DNA of 64,000 nucleotides from NCBI GenBank assembly GCA_903901335.1, contig CAIUQR010000107.1, positions 1 through 64,000 on the forward strand. The letters are read 5' to 3'. Origin of the DNA: an uncultured delta proteobacterium (lineage in GTDB: Bacteria; Desulfobacterota; Desulfobulbia; Desulfobulbales; Desulfocapsaceae). The notes beneath the pieces are model-generated. The model was not told where the DNA came from. It made no database searches and saw nothing but the letters and a program-made list of their open reading frames with translations. Numbering within the stretch: position 1 is the first letter of the stretch; every line of letters starts with the position of its first letter. Below, piece by piece: positions 42,299 through 49,999 of this stretch. A program made the translations under genes and the position numbers.

Positions 42299-42359
42299 GT
42301 CTAACGGCTTTGCGGATGACCTGAGAGCAAAGCGAAGCAGGTCTATACGCATGTTAAAC
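42299..42359 (-). repeat. attC-like site 4 (after the HEPN-like gene)
   Basis: On the minus strand GTTTAAC (42359-42353) and GTTAGAC (42305-42299) are perfect RYYYAAC and GTTRRRY boundary motifs 61 bp apart. Inside, ATGCG pairs with CGCA and GACCTG (42343-42338) with CAGGTC (42323-42318), closing on a loop that includes CTTCGCTTTGCT. The first motif overlaps the stop codon of the 42354-42815 gene. This is the clearest attC site in the window. Confidence 0.82.
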
Positions 42360-42815
42360 CTTGGGCTGTAAATGTTTGGCTACTGCCCTCAGTATCCTGA
42401 AAATCATTGGTGAGTAAACGGCAGTTCTGAAATCTTCAAACTCGTTCGCAAGCTTGAATAGCTCTTCTGAAGAAACTTCTCTGTCGGGAATGTTTCGCCT
42501 ACCTGACTTTAGAGTGTCTGGTCTATCGAAATTCCCATAGATGCGTCCGTGAATGACTTCGTTGCGATCTTCAAAAAGTTCCTGGCATGTTCGCAGATCG
42601 GCTACGTAATCAGGGAATTCCGTGGTGTCCAATTTTTCTATCACTTCAATAACATGGCTGATCTTCTTGCTAATCGGCCACCTTTGCTTCTTATCGTCAT
42701 ATGTTTCGACCGGTGACAACATCATGAGAAGGTTGTCGATTTGTTCCTCCAAGTAGGCAGCATATAAAGCAACGAAGCCCAAACCTCGAACTATATCTCC
42801 GTCGTCTTTTATCAC
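42354..42815 (-). CDS. HEPN-like hypothetical protein (cassette gene)
   Basis: A 153-residue all-helical protein with RNEVIH at 84-89, an Rx4H motif as in HEPN ribonucleases, placed in a helix after a conserved-looking LRTCQELFEDRNEVIHGRIYG. The N-terminal YAAYLEEQIDNLL helix also fits the HEPN/MAE_28990-like fold. HEPN proteins are typically RNA-cleaving toxins or defence effectors. No separate nucleotidyltransferase antitoxin is adjacent. Its stop overlaps attC-like site 4. Confidence 0.68.
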   Translation of the reverse strand: MIKDDGDIVRGLGFVALYAAYLEEQIDNLLMMLSPVETYDDKKQRWPISKKISHVIEVIEKLDTTEFPDYVADLRTCQELFEDRNEVIHGRIYGNFDRPDTLKSGRRNIPDREVSSEELFKLANEFEDFRTAVYSPMIFRILRAVAKHLQPKV

Positions 42816-43413
42816 TTTGTTTCCTTCCGGTTTAACAAGTTATTATCTAATTTTCCAGTTATCTACAGATTTCTTTATTTTTCAACAAGCCAAAGTTGCT
42901 TCCTGGAGGCTTGTATGCGCCTAGTTAACATGTATTCCTGGGGTGATATATGGAAGCGTGGTATCATACCACGTCGATCAGTATTGCCGGCCATCTTCCT
43001 GGACTCTCCCGCAAACCAATGGGCCGGCAGACCCCGAAAAAACCGCTTCTGCATTCTTGCCTGTCTTCTAGGCTTATACACACATCTCAACAATCACGTC
43101 AAGGATACTTTTGTATCTGTATTTCCATTTCTTTTTGCACCCCAATCCATACCCGCTCCGCTGAAGGAGATCGGCCTCAAAAAGCCTGGGAACAATTTTG
43201 TCTGACTTTCTTCCTTTTTGTAGATCACAGCCTTCTGCAAATGTCGTTTTCGTATTGTATTGTCGGCAACAACCCAGGACATCCCATGCCAACATGTTAA
43301 TATTTCGTGAGAATTAAACATATGTGTCCTCTGGTCCGGAATTTGCTTTTCCGTCGGGAAGGGAACTGTCACCGATCCGGCCTTTCCGGATGGATCAGAA
43401 GGAGAACGATTGT
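42816..43413. other. Gene-poor stretch right of the cassette array
   Basis: About 600 bp without a supported gene. It contains GTTTAAC at 42830-42836 close to the start of the HEPN-like gene, an inverted repeat ACAAGCC/GGCTTGT around 42890-42915, and a 17-bp perfect palindrome CGTGGTATCATACCACG at 42957-42973. A 75-codon minus frame ending at 43094 has GAGG before its ATG (43321) but no recognisable content. No integron integrase is present. Confidence 0.4.
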
Positions 43414-43674
43414 ATGAAAGAGACGTGGGAAAAGATTTTCGAATATGCCTCCATGCCGGTGCATGGGACATTGTCGCGGAAACTGAGGAAGGGAGTGGCC
43501 CTGCAGATCAACGAGGGCAAGCTGTATGAAGGCACCGTGCTTTTTCTAGGTGAGGGCTTCGTTCGTGTCACGGAGGAAGAAAACGGAAAGATGCTGAACA
43601 GTTATTACGATTGGAAAGGCATTCAATCAATACGGACATATGGTCCTAAAGAGGAACAAGAGAAAAAATCTTGA
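43414..43674 (+). CDS. Small hypothetical protein (possible SH3-like/RNA-binding fold)
   Basis: An 86-residue basic protein. The ATG at 43414 has AAGGAG upstream and gives MKETWEKIFEYASMPVHGTLSRKLRKG. The alternating pattern KGVALQINEGKLYEGTVLFLGEGFVRVTEEENGKMLNSYYDW resembles a small beta-barrel of Sm/SH3 type. Not recognised as a named family. It stands alone, upstream of another small gene in the same direction. Confidence 0.6.
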   Translation: MKETWEKIFEYASMPVHGTLSRKLRKGVALQINEGKLYEGTVLFLGEGFVRVTEEENGKMLNSYYDWKGIQSIRTYGPKEEQEKKS

Positions 43675-43938
43675 ATAATGCCGTCAGGAAAGGAGAGCAG
43701 TGGTTTGTGGAAAACGGGCGATGACAGTTCCTTTGTTTTTAGTATCTCCATATTCAAGCATGTCCCCCACCCCGGCAATCTCATCTCCGCACCGTCGCCG
43801 TCCCCTTTATTTTCTTTCAACATATCACCGGGATTTTGGACATCGCCTCTTTAAGGATTATACTAAAATGTAGGACAGGCGGCTGGGCACATGTCCAGCG
43901 CAGGTGTTTTCAAAATCATAGCGAAGAGGAGGAACTCC
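43675..43938. other. Spacer between two small genes
   Basis: A 264-bp region with no supported gene; a minus-strand frame at 43623-43823 overlaps the preceding gene and has no signature. Confidence 0.4.
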
Positions 43939-44235
43939 ATGCAATCTTTGACCTACAAAGACATTATCGATGACAAGGTGGCAGAATGGCAGAGTGACCT
44001 GAATAAACTCGAAGAATGGTCAAAAAAGGCCTCTTCGGATACCCAGGCCAGGCACCGTGCGAAGATGAGGCAGATCAAGGCGGCAATACATACGGCCAAG
44101 TTTCAACTCTCTGCTCTCGACGAACAGGAAACCGCAGGCAACACCATGGAGACCAAAGATAAAATTTTGCAGATTTTTGATACCATCGACAGGGATTTCC
44201 CCTGGTACGAGGACACAACGCCGTTCATGATCTGA
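43939..44235 (+). CDS. Small coiled-coil hypothetical protein
   Basis: A 98-residue protein, strongly helical: YKDIIDDKVAEWQSDLNKLEEWSKKASSDTQARHRAKMRQIKAAIHTAKFQLSALDEQE is likely a two-helix coiled coil, followed by a short tail DRDFPWYEDTTPFMI. GAGGAGG lies about 6 nt before ATG 43939. No function can be assigned; similar small coiled-coil proteins occur in delta-proteobacteria (recollection, not tested). Confidence 0.65.
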   Translation: MQSLTYKDIIDDKVAEWQSDLNKLEEWSKKASSDTQARHRAKMRQIKAAIHTAKFQLSALDEQETAGNTMETKDKILQIFDTIDRDFPWYEDTTPFMI

Positions 44236-44249
44236 TGGAGTCTCCTTTT

Positions 44250-44789
44250 TTATCTGTTCGCCCCCAGGACCAGACCGATATCAAGGGCACGGTTGTTCAT
44301 CGCCACGAAATCGACGGGTACCCGCGTCTTAATCACCTCCATCACCGATTCCGGTTTCAGGATACCGGAGATGCCCAAAAGGGCGCCTAACACACAGATA
44401 TTAAAGACGATGGGCTTGCCGATCTTCTCCATCACTGTTTCGTACATCGGCAGCTGGATCTGTTTGGCATCCACTTTTTTCGCGGTTGTGACAAAACGGG
44501 TGTCGGTCAGGAGGATCCCGCCCGGCCGGATGATCGACGAATATTCCGTATAGGCCTCCTGGGTCAGACAGACCAGGATATTGGGCTGCTCGACCTCCGG
44601 GAAATAGATCTCGGAGTCCGAGATGATGATATCGCTCCGGGTCGAGCCTCCACGGGCTGCCGCCCCGTAGGTCTGCGTCTGGGTCGCATTCATTCCCTCA
44701 AAGATAACGGCAGCCTCCGCCAGGATGATCGCGGCGGTGATCACTCCCTGACCGCCCGAACCGGTAAAGACGAGTCTGATCCTCTCCAT
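44250..44789 (-). CDS. korC: 2-oxoacid:ferredoxin oxidoreductase, gamma subunit
   Basis: A 179-residue subunit with the gamma-type signature FTGSGGQGVITAAIILAEAA and TYGAAARGGSTRSDIIIS; PNILVCLTQEAY and NNRALDIGLVLG complete the fold. With the alpha, beta and delta subunits just upstream it forms a CoA-dependent 2-oxoglutarate (or related 2-oxoacid):ferredoxin oxidoreductase. Last gene of the kor operon, overlapping korB by 1 bp. Confidence 0.93.
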   Translation of the reverse strand: MERIRLVFTGSGGQGVITAAIILAEAAVIFEGMNATQTQTYGAAARGGSTRSDIIISDSEIYFPEVEQPNILVCLTQEAYTEYSSIIRPGGILLTDTRFVTTAKKVDAKQIQLPMYETVMEKIGKPIVFNICVLGALLGISGILKPESVMEVIKTRVPVDFVAMNNRALDIGLVLGANR

Positions 44790-45595
44790 CACGCCACCTC
44801 CCGCATCGCCAGCTGGATGATCTTTTCATATTCCTCGCAGTATTCCGGCGTGTCCTTGTCGACAAAGATCCCCCGGCCGAGGAGTGCCGGATTCTCCGTC
44901 AGGGCCTTTGAGCCGACCTTGGCGGTCGTATCCCTGTAGATCTCCAACATATTCACCGCATCGCCCTCCTTGTTCTTCCGTCCGTAATGGGTCGGGCACT
45001 GGGTCAGGATCTCCACCACCGAAAAGCCCTTGTGGGTGATCGCCTTTTTGAAGATCTCGATGGCCTCCTGGACATGGTAGGTAGTGGTCCGGGCGACAAA
45101 GGAGGCGCCGGCCGCCTTGGACAGCTCCACCACATCGAACTGGTTGTCGATGGTCTTGTAGGGCGCTGTGGTCGCCTTCTTGCCGGGACCCGACAGCGGT
45201 GAATACTGACCGCCGGTCATGCCGTAGATCCGGTTGTTCATTACGATGGCGGTAATATCGATATTCCGCCTGGCCGCATGGATGAAATGGTTGCCGCCGA
45301 TGGCCAGCGCGTCGCCGTCGCCCATCGGCACCAGAAGCGTCAGCTCCGGCCGGGACAGCTTCACCCCGGTGGCAAAGGCCAGTGCCCGGCCGTGGATCGT
45401 GTGCAGCGAGTGAAAATCCACATAGCCCGAGATCCTGGCCGAGCAGCCGATGCCGGAGGTCATGACGATATCGTTCTTGTTCAGACCCAGATCCTCCACG
45501 GCCCGGAGAAGGGTGTTCAGGACCGTGCCGTGGCCGCAGCCGGGACACCACATATGCGGAAAAAAGCGTTCGCGCAGATAGTCTTTGATCGCCAT
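44789..45595 (-). CDS. korB: 2-oxoacid:ferredoxin oxidoreductase, beta (TPP-binding) subunit
   Basis: A 268-residue TPP-binding subunit: MWCPGCGHGTVLNTLL, SGIGCSARISGYVDFHSLHTIHGRALAFATG, MGDGDALAIGGNHFIHAARRN (TPP/Mg site) and MNNRIYGMTGGQYSP. These match the KorB/VorB class. It provides the catalytic centre of the oxidoreductase, which works in the reductive or oxidative TCA direction in anaerobes. Confidence 0.95.
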   Translation of the reverse strand: MAIKDYLRERFFPHMWCPGCGHGTVLNTLLRAVEDLGLNKNDIVMTSGIGCSARISGYVDFHSLHTIHGRALAFATGVKLSRPELTLLVPMGDGDALAIGGNHFIHAARRNIDITAIVMNNRIYGMTGGQYSPLSGPGKKATTAPYKTIDNQFDVVELSKAAGASFVARTTTYHVQEAIEIFKKAITHKGFSVVEILTQCPTHYGRKNKEGDAVNMLEIYRDTTAKVGSKALTENPALLGRGIFVDKDTPEYCEEYEKIIQLAMREVA

Positions 45596-45596
45596 A

Positions 45597-46745
45597 TTAC
45601 ACTCCCCTCCCCTGGATAACCCTGAGGATTCCTTTGATATTGGTCGGCGTGATCAGTTTGCCGTCGATCCGGTTGGCCAAAAAGACCGTCTCCGGGCGAT
45701 CGACACAGGCCTTCACCTGGCGCATCACCTGTCCCATATTCATCTCGACCACGATCACCGCCTTGGCCCCGGCGCATTTCTCCCGGACTACCGCCTCCGG
45801 AAACGGCCACAGCGACTGCAATTCGAGCACCCCGATCTTCTCTCCCTTCTCCCGTCTGTGCCTGGCCATATGAATGGCTGAACGGGCCGAGGAACCATAG
45901 GAGATCATAATATATTCGGCATCTTCCAGATAGTGCTCCTTGTACCGGCTGATGATATTGACATTGGTCTCGATCTTATCCACCAGGTGATGCAGGAGGT
46001 CCTTGACCACCTTCGGATCGTTGGACGGAAAGCCCCACATGTCGTGGAACAGGCCGGTGACATTGTAGCGGTGATCGCCGCCGAAATCGGACATCGGCAG
46101 CCGGCCGTCCTCGCGGGGCAGGTAGGGGTGATAGTCGACCCCTTTACCCACCGAGGTCCGCAGGCGGTCGACGATGGCGATCTCTCCTTTTTCCGGCACC
46201 ACCAGCTTCTCCCGCATATGGCCCACCACCTCGTCGAACAAGAGGACCACCGGGGTCCGGTAGGTCTCGGCCAGATTGAAGGCATCGACGGTGATCGCAA
46301 AGACATCCTGGTGGTTGGAGGCGGTCAGGGCGATGATCGCATGGTCGCCGTGCGTCCCCCAGCGTGCCTGGTTGACATCGCCCTGGCTGACATGGGTCGG
46401 GTTGCCGGTGGATGGGCCGCCCCGCTGCACGTTGACGATCACGCAGGGAATCTCGGCCATGCAGGCGTAGCCGATGGCCTCCTGTTTCAGCGAAAAGCCC
46501 GGGCCGCTGGTGGCCGTCATTACCTTATGGCCGGTGAGCGAGGCGCCGATGATCGCGCACATCGAGGCGATCTCATCCTCCATCTGGATGAATTTTCCAC
46601 CCTTTTGCGGCAGCAGCTGGGACAGGAGTTCGGCAATCTCGGTGGACGGGGTGATCGGATAGCCCGCGAAAAATTCCAGGCCCGCATACAGCGCCCCTTC
46701 CACACAGGCCTCATTCCCCTGGATAAATTTTATCTGCTCATTCAT
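45597..46745 (-). CDS. korA: 2-oxoacid:ferredoxin oxidoreductase, alpha subunit
   Basis: A 382-residue alpha subunit: GNEACVEGALYAGLEFFAGYPITPSTEIAELL, FIQMEDEIASMCAIIGASLTGHKVMTATSGPGFSLKQE, PCVIVNVQRGGPSTGNPTHVSQGDVNQARWG and, near the C-terminus, SYGSSARSAIHMA. The separate alpha, beta, gamma and delta chains point to a Kor/Vor-type enzyme. ATG 46745 follows a long GGAGG-rich leader and overlaps the end of korD by 8 bp. Confidence 0.95.
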   Translation of the reverse strand: MNEQIKFIQGNEACVEGALYAGLEFFAGYPITPSTEIAELLSQLLPQKGGKFIQMEDEIASMCAIIGASLTGHKVMTATSGPGFSLKQEAIGYACMAEIPCVIVNVQRGGPSTGNPTHVSQGDVNQARWGTHGDHAIIALTASNHQDVFAITVDAFNLAETYRTPVVLLFDEVVGHMREKLVVPEKGEIAIVDRLRTSVGKGVDYHPYLPREDGRLPMSDFGGDHRYNVTGLFHDMWGFPSNDPKVVKDLLHHLVDKIETNVNIISRYKEHYLEDAEYIMISYGSSARSAIHMARHRREKGEKIGVLELQSLWPFPEAVVREKCAGAKAVIVVEMNMGQVMRQVKACVDRPETVFLANRIDGKLITPTNIKGILRVIQGRGV

Positions 46746-46953
46746 CGCCCTCATCCTCCACTATCTCTATGGCCAGATCGGGACACCGAAGCTCGCACAA
46801 TTTGCAGCATATGCAATCCTTCGGCCGCACCGCCACCACCTTCTCCATCGCATCCAGCTCCAGGACCTTCCCGGGGCAGAACTTGACGCAGATCCCGCAG
46901 CCCTTGCACCAGTCCCGGTTGATCCGGTGTTCTTTCAGCTTCTTTTTTGCCAT
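46738..46953 (-). CDS. korD: 2-oxoacid:ferredoxin oxidoreductase, delta (2[4Fe-4S]) subunit
   Basis: A 71-residue ferredoxin-like subunit with two cluster motifs, CKGCGICVKFCP and CICCKLCELRCP, that carries electrons from the TPP site to ferredoxin. First gene of the kor operon, order D-A-B-C. Confidence 0.95.
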   Translation of the reverse strand: MAKKKLKEHRINRDWCKGCGICVKFCPGKVLELDAMEKVVAVRPKDCICCKLCELRCPDLAIEIVEDEGDE

Positions 46954-46982
46954 AACTTCCTCGATAACCTGCTGTTGTTATT

Positions 46983-47402
46983 CTATTCCCATGGGTTAAG
47001 CAGTGGAACACCACTTTCTTTCATATCAACCGTGTTCCTGGTAACAACCGTTAAATGATGGGCTATGCCAGTAGCAGCAATGAGTGCATCTACTGCCGGC
47101 ATTGGTCTGCCGTTTTTTTCAGCGATTCCCTGAATTTTTCCCCAGAGCATTGCAACCTGCAAATCGATGTTAATGGTTCGATTACTGAATCTTTCTCTCA
47201 GATCATTTTCGACCCAATCATGCAGTTCTTCCTTTCTTTTCGATTCTACTAATTTTTCTATACCCTTGTGAAGTTCGCCAAAGGTCAGGACACTTATAAA
47301 AAAATTATTTTCATCTTCATTTTTAATCCATTCAATAACCTTACTTGACGGATTTGGGCGAATAATTTCGGAAATAACACAGGTGTCGAGCAAAAATCTC
47401 AT
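46983..47402 (-). CDS. vapC: VapC-type PIN-domain toxin
   Basis: A 139-residue ribonuclease: acidic active-site residues in FLLDTCVISEIIRP, TFGELHKGIE, MPAVDALIAATGIAHHLTVVTRN. The pattern TCVISE...RNxxD is typical of VapC toxins that pair with Phd/YefM antitoxins. It overlaps its antitoxin gene by 4 bp. Confidence 0.95.
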   Translation of the reverse strand: MRFLLDTCVISEIIRPNPSSKVIEWIKNEDENNFFISVLTFGELHKGIEKLVESKRKEELHDWVENDLRERFSNRTINIDLQVAMLWGKIQGIAEKNGRPMPAVDALIAATGIAHHLTVVTRNTVDMKESGVPLLNPWE

Positions 47403-47650
47403 AGCTCAATATCTCTTGCAGAACTCTTGTCCCTTGCCAGGTCGAGTTTTAAACCAAAAAGCGGCGAGCTTTTAAAAAAAGACACCAAGTCTGATTTTGG
47501 CCTGCTCAATTTTTGGTAATCCTCGATAGCAAGAACCACAACAGATTCTTTGCCATGCCGTGTAACAATTTGCGGACCATCGTGGTGAGCTTTGTCCACC
47601 AGATTACTGAATTTATTTTTTGCTTCTTGCAGTTGCCATACATTGCCCAT
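47399..47650 (-). CDS. Phd/YefM-type antitoxin
   Basis: An 83-residue antitoxin: WQLQEAKNKFSNLVDKAHHDGPQIVTRHGKESVVVLAIEDYQKL is the Phd/YefM DNA-binding domain, and the C-terminal SSPLFGLKLDLARDKS is the toxin-binding tail. ATG 47650 has GAGG 7 nt upstream; ATG 47656 is too close to that site. Confidence 0.93.
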   Translation of the reverse strand: MGNVWQLQEAKNKFSNLVDKAHHDGPQIVTRHGKESVVVLAIEDYQKLSRPKSDLVSFFKSSPLFGLKLDLARDKSSARDIEL

Positions 47651-47729
47651 AATCATGCCTCATGGAAGGAAATAATTTGTCTAGCCTGTCTAGATTATAT
47701 TGTTACGGGCAGCACCAGTCAAGAGCAGG

Positions 47730-47933
47730 ATGTGTTTTTTGTGCAGGTATCGAAAGCAGGACCGCCACAGTTTCCCAACGGCGGAAGTGAGATATCAACC
47801 TGTTCCGCACAACCATAAGGAGTTTATAAAAAAGGCCCTGAAGAAAAAGGACTTCAATGAAACATACGAGGCTTTGGAGGAGGTGGAATTAGAATGTTGT
47901 TCGATAGTTATTCCAAACGTTACAGCATTGTAA
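47730..47933 (+). pseudogene. Remnant of a HigA/XRE-type antitoxin N-terminus
   Basis: The plus-strand frame reads ...YRKQDRHSFPTAEVRYQPVPHNHKEFIKKALKKKDFNETYEALEEVELE and then stops. The HKEFIKKALKKKDFNETYEALE segment resembles the N-terminal region of HigA-like antitoxins, which should continue into a helix-turn-helix that is missing here. There is no strong ribosome binding site. I call it a truncated relic of a further toxin-antitoxin module. Confidence 0.4.
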
Positions 47934-48020
47934 TGATTTCGCAATACTCCGGCAATGTTCAGCCATTATACTCTGGTCTATAAAATTTTATCGATTTTTC
48001 CTATCTCATAAGGAGTTATT
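47934..48020 (+). promoter_or_regulatory. Upstream region and RBS of the Bat operon
   Basis: AT-rich stretch including TATAAAATTTTAT near 47978-47990, a possible -10 region, and AAGGAGTTATT just before the ATG at 48021. A -35 element is not obvious. All genes from 48021 to 57319 run the same way. Confidence 0.4.
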
Positions 48021-49079
48021 ATGTTCAATAGATCCGTCGAATCCTCCCCGTCTTCTCCTCCGGCCCATATGGTCCCGCGGGACGGCGATGTCTTTACCTC
48101 GATCCAGGCCATCAACGAATCGGTGAAAATAAACTCCGCCTGGCTCGGCCTGCTCCGGCAGCAGATGGCAAAAGTCATCATCGGCCAGCAGCACCTGATC
48201 GAACGCCTGCTGGTCGGCCTGCTCACCGGCGGCCATATCCTGCTCGAAGGCGTACCTGGACTCGCCAAGACGCTTGCGGTTAAGACCCTGGCCGCAGCGA
48301 TCCAGACGGATTTCCGGCGTATCCAGTTCACCCCGGATATGCTGCCGGCGGATATCATCGGCACCGAGATCTACAACCCGCAGGACACCTCGTTTGTCGT
48401 CAAACGGGGACCGATCTTTGCCTCGATGATCCTGGCCGACGAGATCAACAGGGCGCCCGCCAAGGTCCAGTCGGCCCTCCTTGAGGCCATGCAGGAAAAG
48501 CAGGTAACCATCGGCAACCAGACCTTCAGGCTCCCGGAGCTCTTCCTGGTCCTGGCCACCCAGAACCCCATCGAGCAGGAGGGCACCTATCCCCTGCCGG
48601 AGGCCCAGGTCGACCGCTTCATGCTGAAGGTGGTGGTCACCTATCCGACCATGTCCGAGGAGAGGCGTATCCTCGATGCGATGGATCATACGGATTCGAT
48701 CATCCCGGTCAATCCGGTGGTCAGCCCCGCCGATATCCTGGCCGCCCGCAAGGTGGTCGATTCGATTTACATGGATGAAAAGATCAAGGATTACATTGTT
48801 TCGCTGGTCTATGCCACCCGTGACCCGAAGGCCTACCAGCTCGACCTGCAGGAATATATCGAGATTGGAGCCTCTCCCAGAGCGACCATCAACCTGAAGG
48901 CGGTCTCCCGGACGCTCGCCTACCTGGCCGGACGCGGCTATGTGACCCCGGACGATGTCAAGGCAGCGGCCCTGGACGTGATGCGGCATCGCCTGCGGAT
49001 CAGCTACGAGGCGGAGGCGGAGGCCATAACCAGCGAGGATATCATCCGCAAGATCCTCGACACCGTGCCGGTTCCGTAA
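48021..49079 (+). CDS. MoxR-family AAA+ ATPase
   Basis: A 352-residue MoxR/RavA-class chaperone ATPase: Walker A EGVPGLAKTLAVKT, QFTPDMLPADIIGTEIY, Walker B LADEINRAPAKVQSALLEAMQE, sensor ATQNPIEQEGTYPLPEAQVDRF. It starts the Bat-type operon and, in the family, activates or remodels the VWA-domain partners encoded downstream. AAGGAG precedes the ATG. Confidence 0.95.
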   Translation: MFNRSVESSPSSPPAHMVPRDGDVFTSIQAINESVKINSAWLGLLRQQMAKVIIGQQHLIERLLVGLLTGGHILLEGVPGLAKTLAVKTLAAAIQTDFRRIQFTPDMLPADIIGTEIYNPQDTSFVVKRGPIFASMILADEINRAPAKVQSALLEAMQEKQVTIGNQTFRLPELFLVLATQNPIEQEGTYPLPEAQVDRFMLKVVVTYPTMSEERRILDAMDHTDSIIPVNPVVSPADILAARKVVDSIYMDEKIKDYIVSLVYATRDPKAYQLDLQEYIEIGASPRATINLKAVSRTLAYLAGRGYVTPDDVKAAALDVMRHRLRISYEAEAEAITSEDIIRKILDTVPVP

Positions 49080-49084
49080 TCGCC

Positions 49085-49999
49085 ATGGAGACTCTTCTCA
49101 CCCGAGAGATCCTGAAGAAGGTCCGCCAAGTCGAGGTCCGGACCAGCCGTCTGGTTAACGACAGCCTGGCGGGAAATTACCATTCCGTCTTCAAGGGCAG
49201 CGGCATGAACTTCGACGAGGTGCGGGAGTATGTGCCGGGGGACGAGATCCGCGCCATCGACTGGAATGTCACGGCCAGGACCGGCATCCCCCATATCAAA
49301 AAATTCACCGAGGAACGCGAACTGACCATCATCTTGTTGATCGACATCTCCGGCTCGGGCGAGTTCGGCTCCACGACCTCGTCAAAACGGGAAATGATGG
49401 CCGAACTGGGCTCGGTGCTGGCCTTCTCCGCCATCCGCAACAATGACAAGGTCGGACTCATCCTCTTCACAGACTTCGTCGAACTCTATATCCCGCCCAA
49501 AAAAGGCCGCTCCCACATCCTGCGGGTCATCCGGGAGATCCTCTTTTTCAAGCCCCAGGGGACGAAGACCGATCTCCTGGTCCCGCTCGACTTCGTGGGC
49601 CGGGTCTGTAAACGCAAATGCGTGGTCTTTCTGATCTCCGACTTCTGTCTGCCGGGCGATTTCGATTTGGCTCTCGAAGAGCTGCAGCCAAAGCTCCGCA
49701 CCGGCAACAAACGGCACGACCTGATCGGCATGATCGTCTCGGACCCGCGCGAACACGACCTGCCGGATGTCGGCCGGCTGACTATCGAGGATGCGGAAAG
49801 CGGCCGACAGGTGGAATTGAACACCTCGGACCCGAGTGTCCGCCGCGGCTATGCAGAGATTGCAGCTGAGCGGCAAACAACCCTGTTGAAGACCATCCGC
49901 GCAGCCGGGATCGATATACTCAATCTGTCCACCGATCAGCCGTATCTCCCGTCGCTCCTCGGGTTTTTCAGGACACGAAAGAGGAGGCTGGGCCGATGA
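49085..49999 (+). CDS. DUF58 protein with VWA-like core
   Basis: A 304-residue cytoplasmic protein: SLAGNYHSVFKGSGMNFDEVREYVPGDEIRAIDWNVTART is the DUF58 signature, followed by ELTIILLIDISGSGEFG, a MIDAS-type DxSxS metal site. It begins 5 bp after moxR and overlaps the next gene by 4 bp (ATGA). In Bat operons DUF58 proteins are thought to be MoxR clients or adaptors. Confidence 0.93.
   Translation: METLLTREILKKVRQVEVRTSRLVNDSLAGNYHSVFKGSGMNFDEVREYVPGDEIRAIDWNVTARTGIPHIKKFTEERELTIILLIDISGSGEFGSTTSSKREMMAELGSVLAFSAIRNNDKVGLILFTDFVELYIPPKKGRSHILRVIREILFFKPQGTKTDLLVPLDFVGRVCKRKCVVFLISDFCLPGDFDLALEELQPKLRTGNKRHDLIGMIVSDPREHDLPDVGRLTIEDAESGRQVELNTSDPSVRRGYAEIAAERQTTLLKTIRAAGIDILNLSTDQPYLPSLLGFFRTRKRRLGR

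Noticed and set aside
42830-42935. Fifth attC site right of the HEPN-like gene
   Set aside because: GTTTAAC and an inner ACAAGCC/GGCTTGT stem exist, but no matching GTTRRRY partner or outer arm can be placed symmetrically.
43094-43321. 75-codon minus-strand gene with GAGG before its ATG
   Set aside because: The ribosome binding site is acceptable but the predicted protein has no recognisable or balanced composition; left as an uncalled frame.
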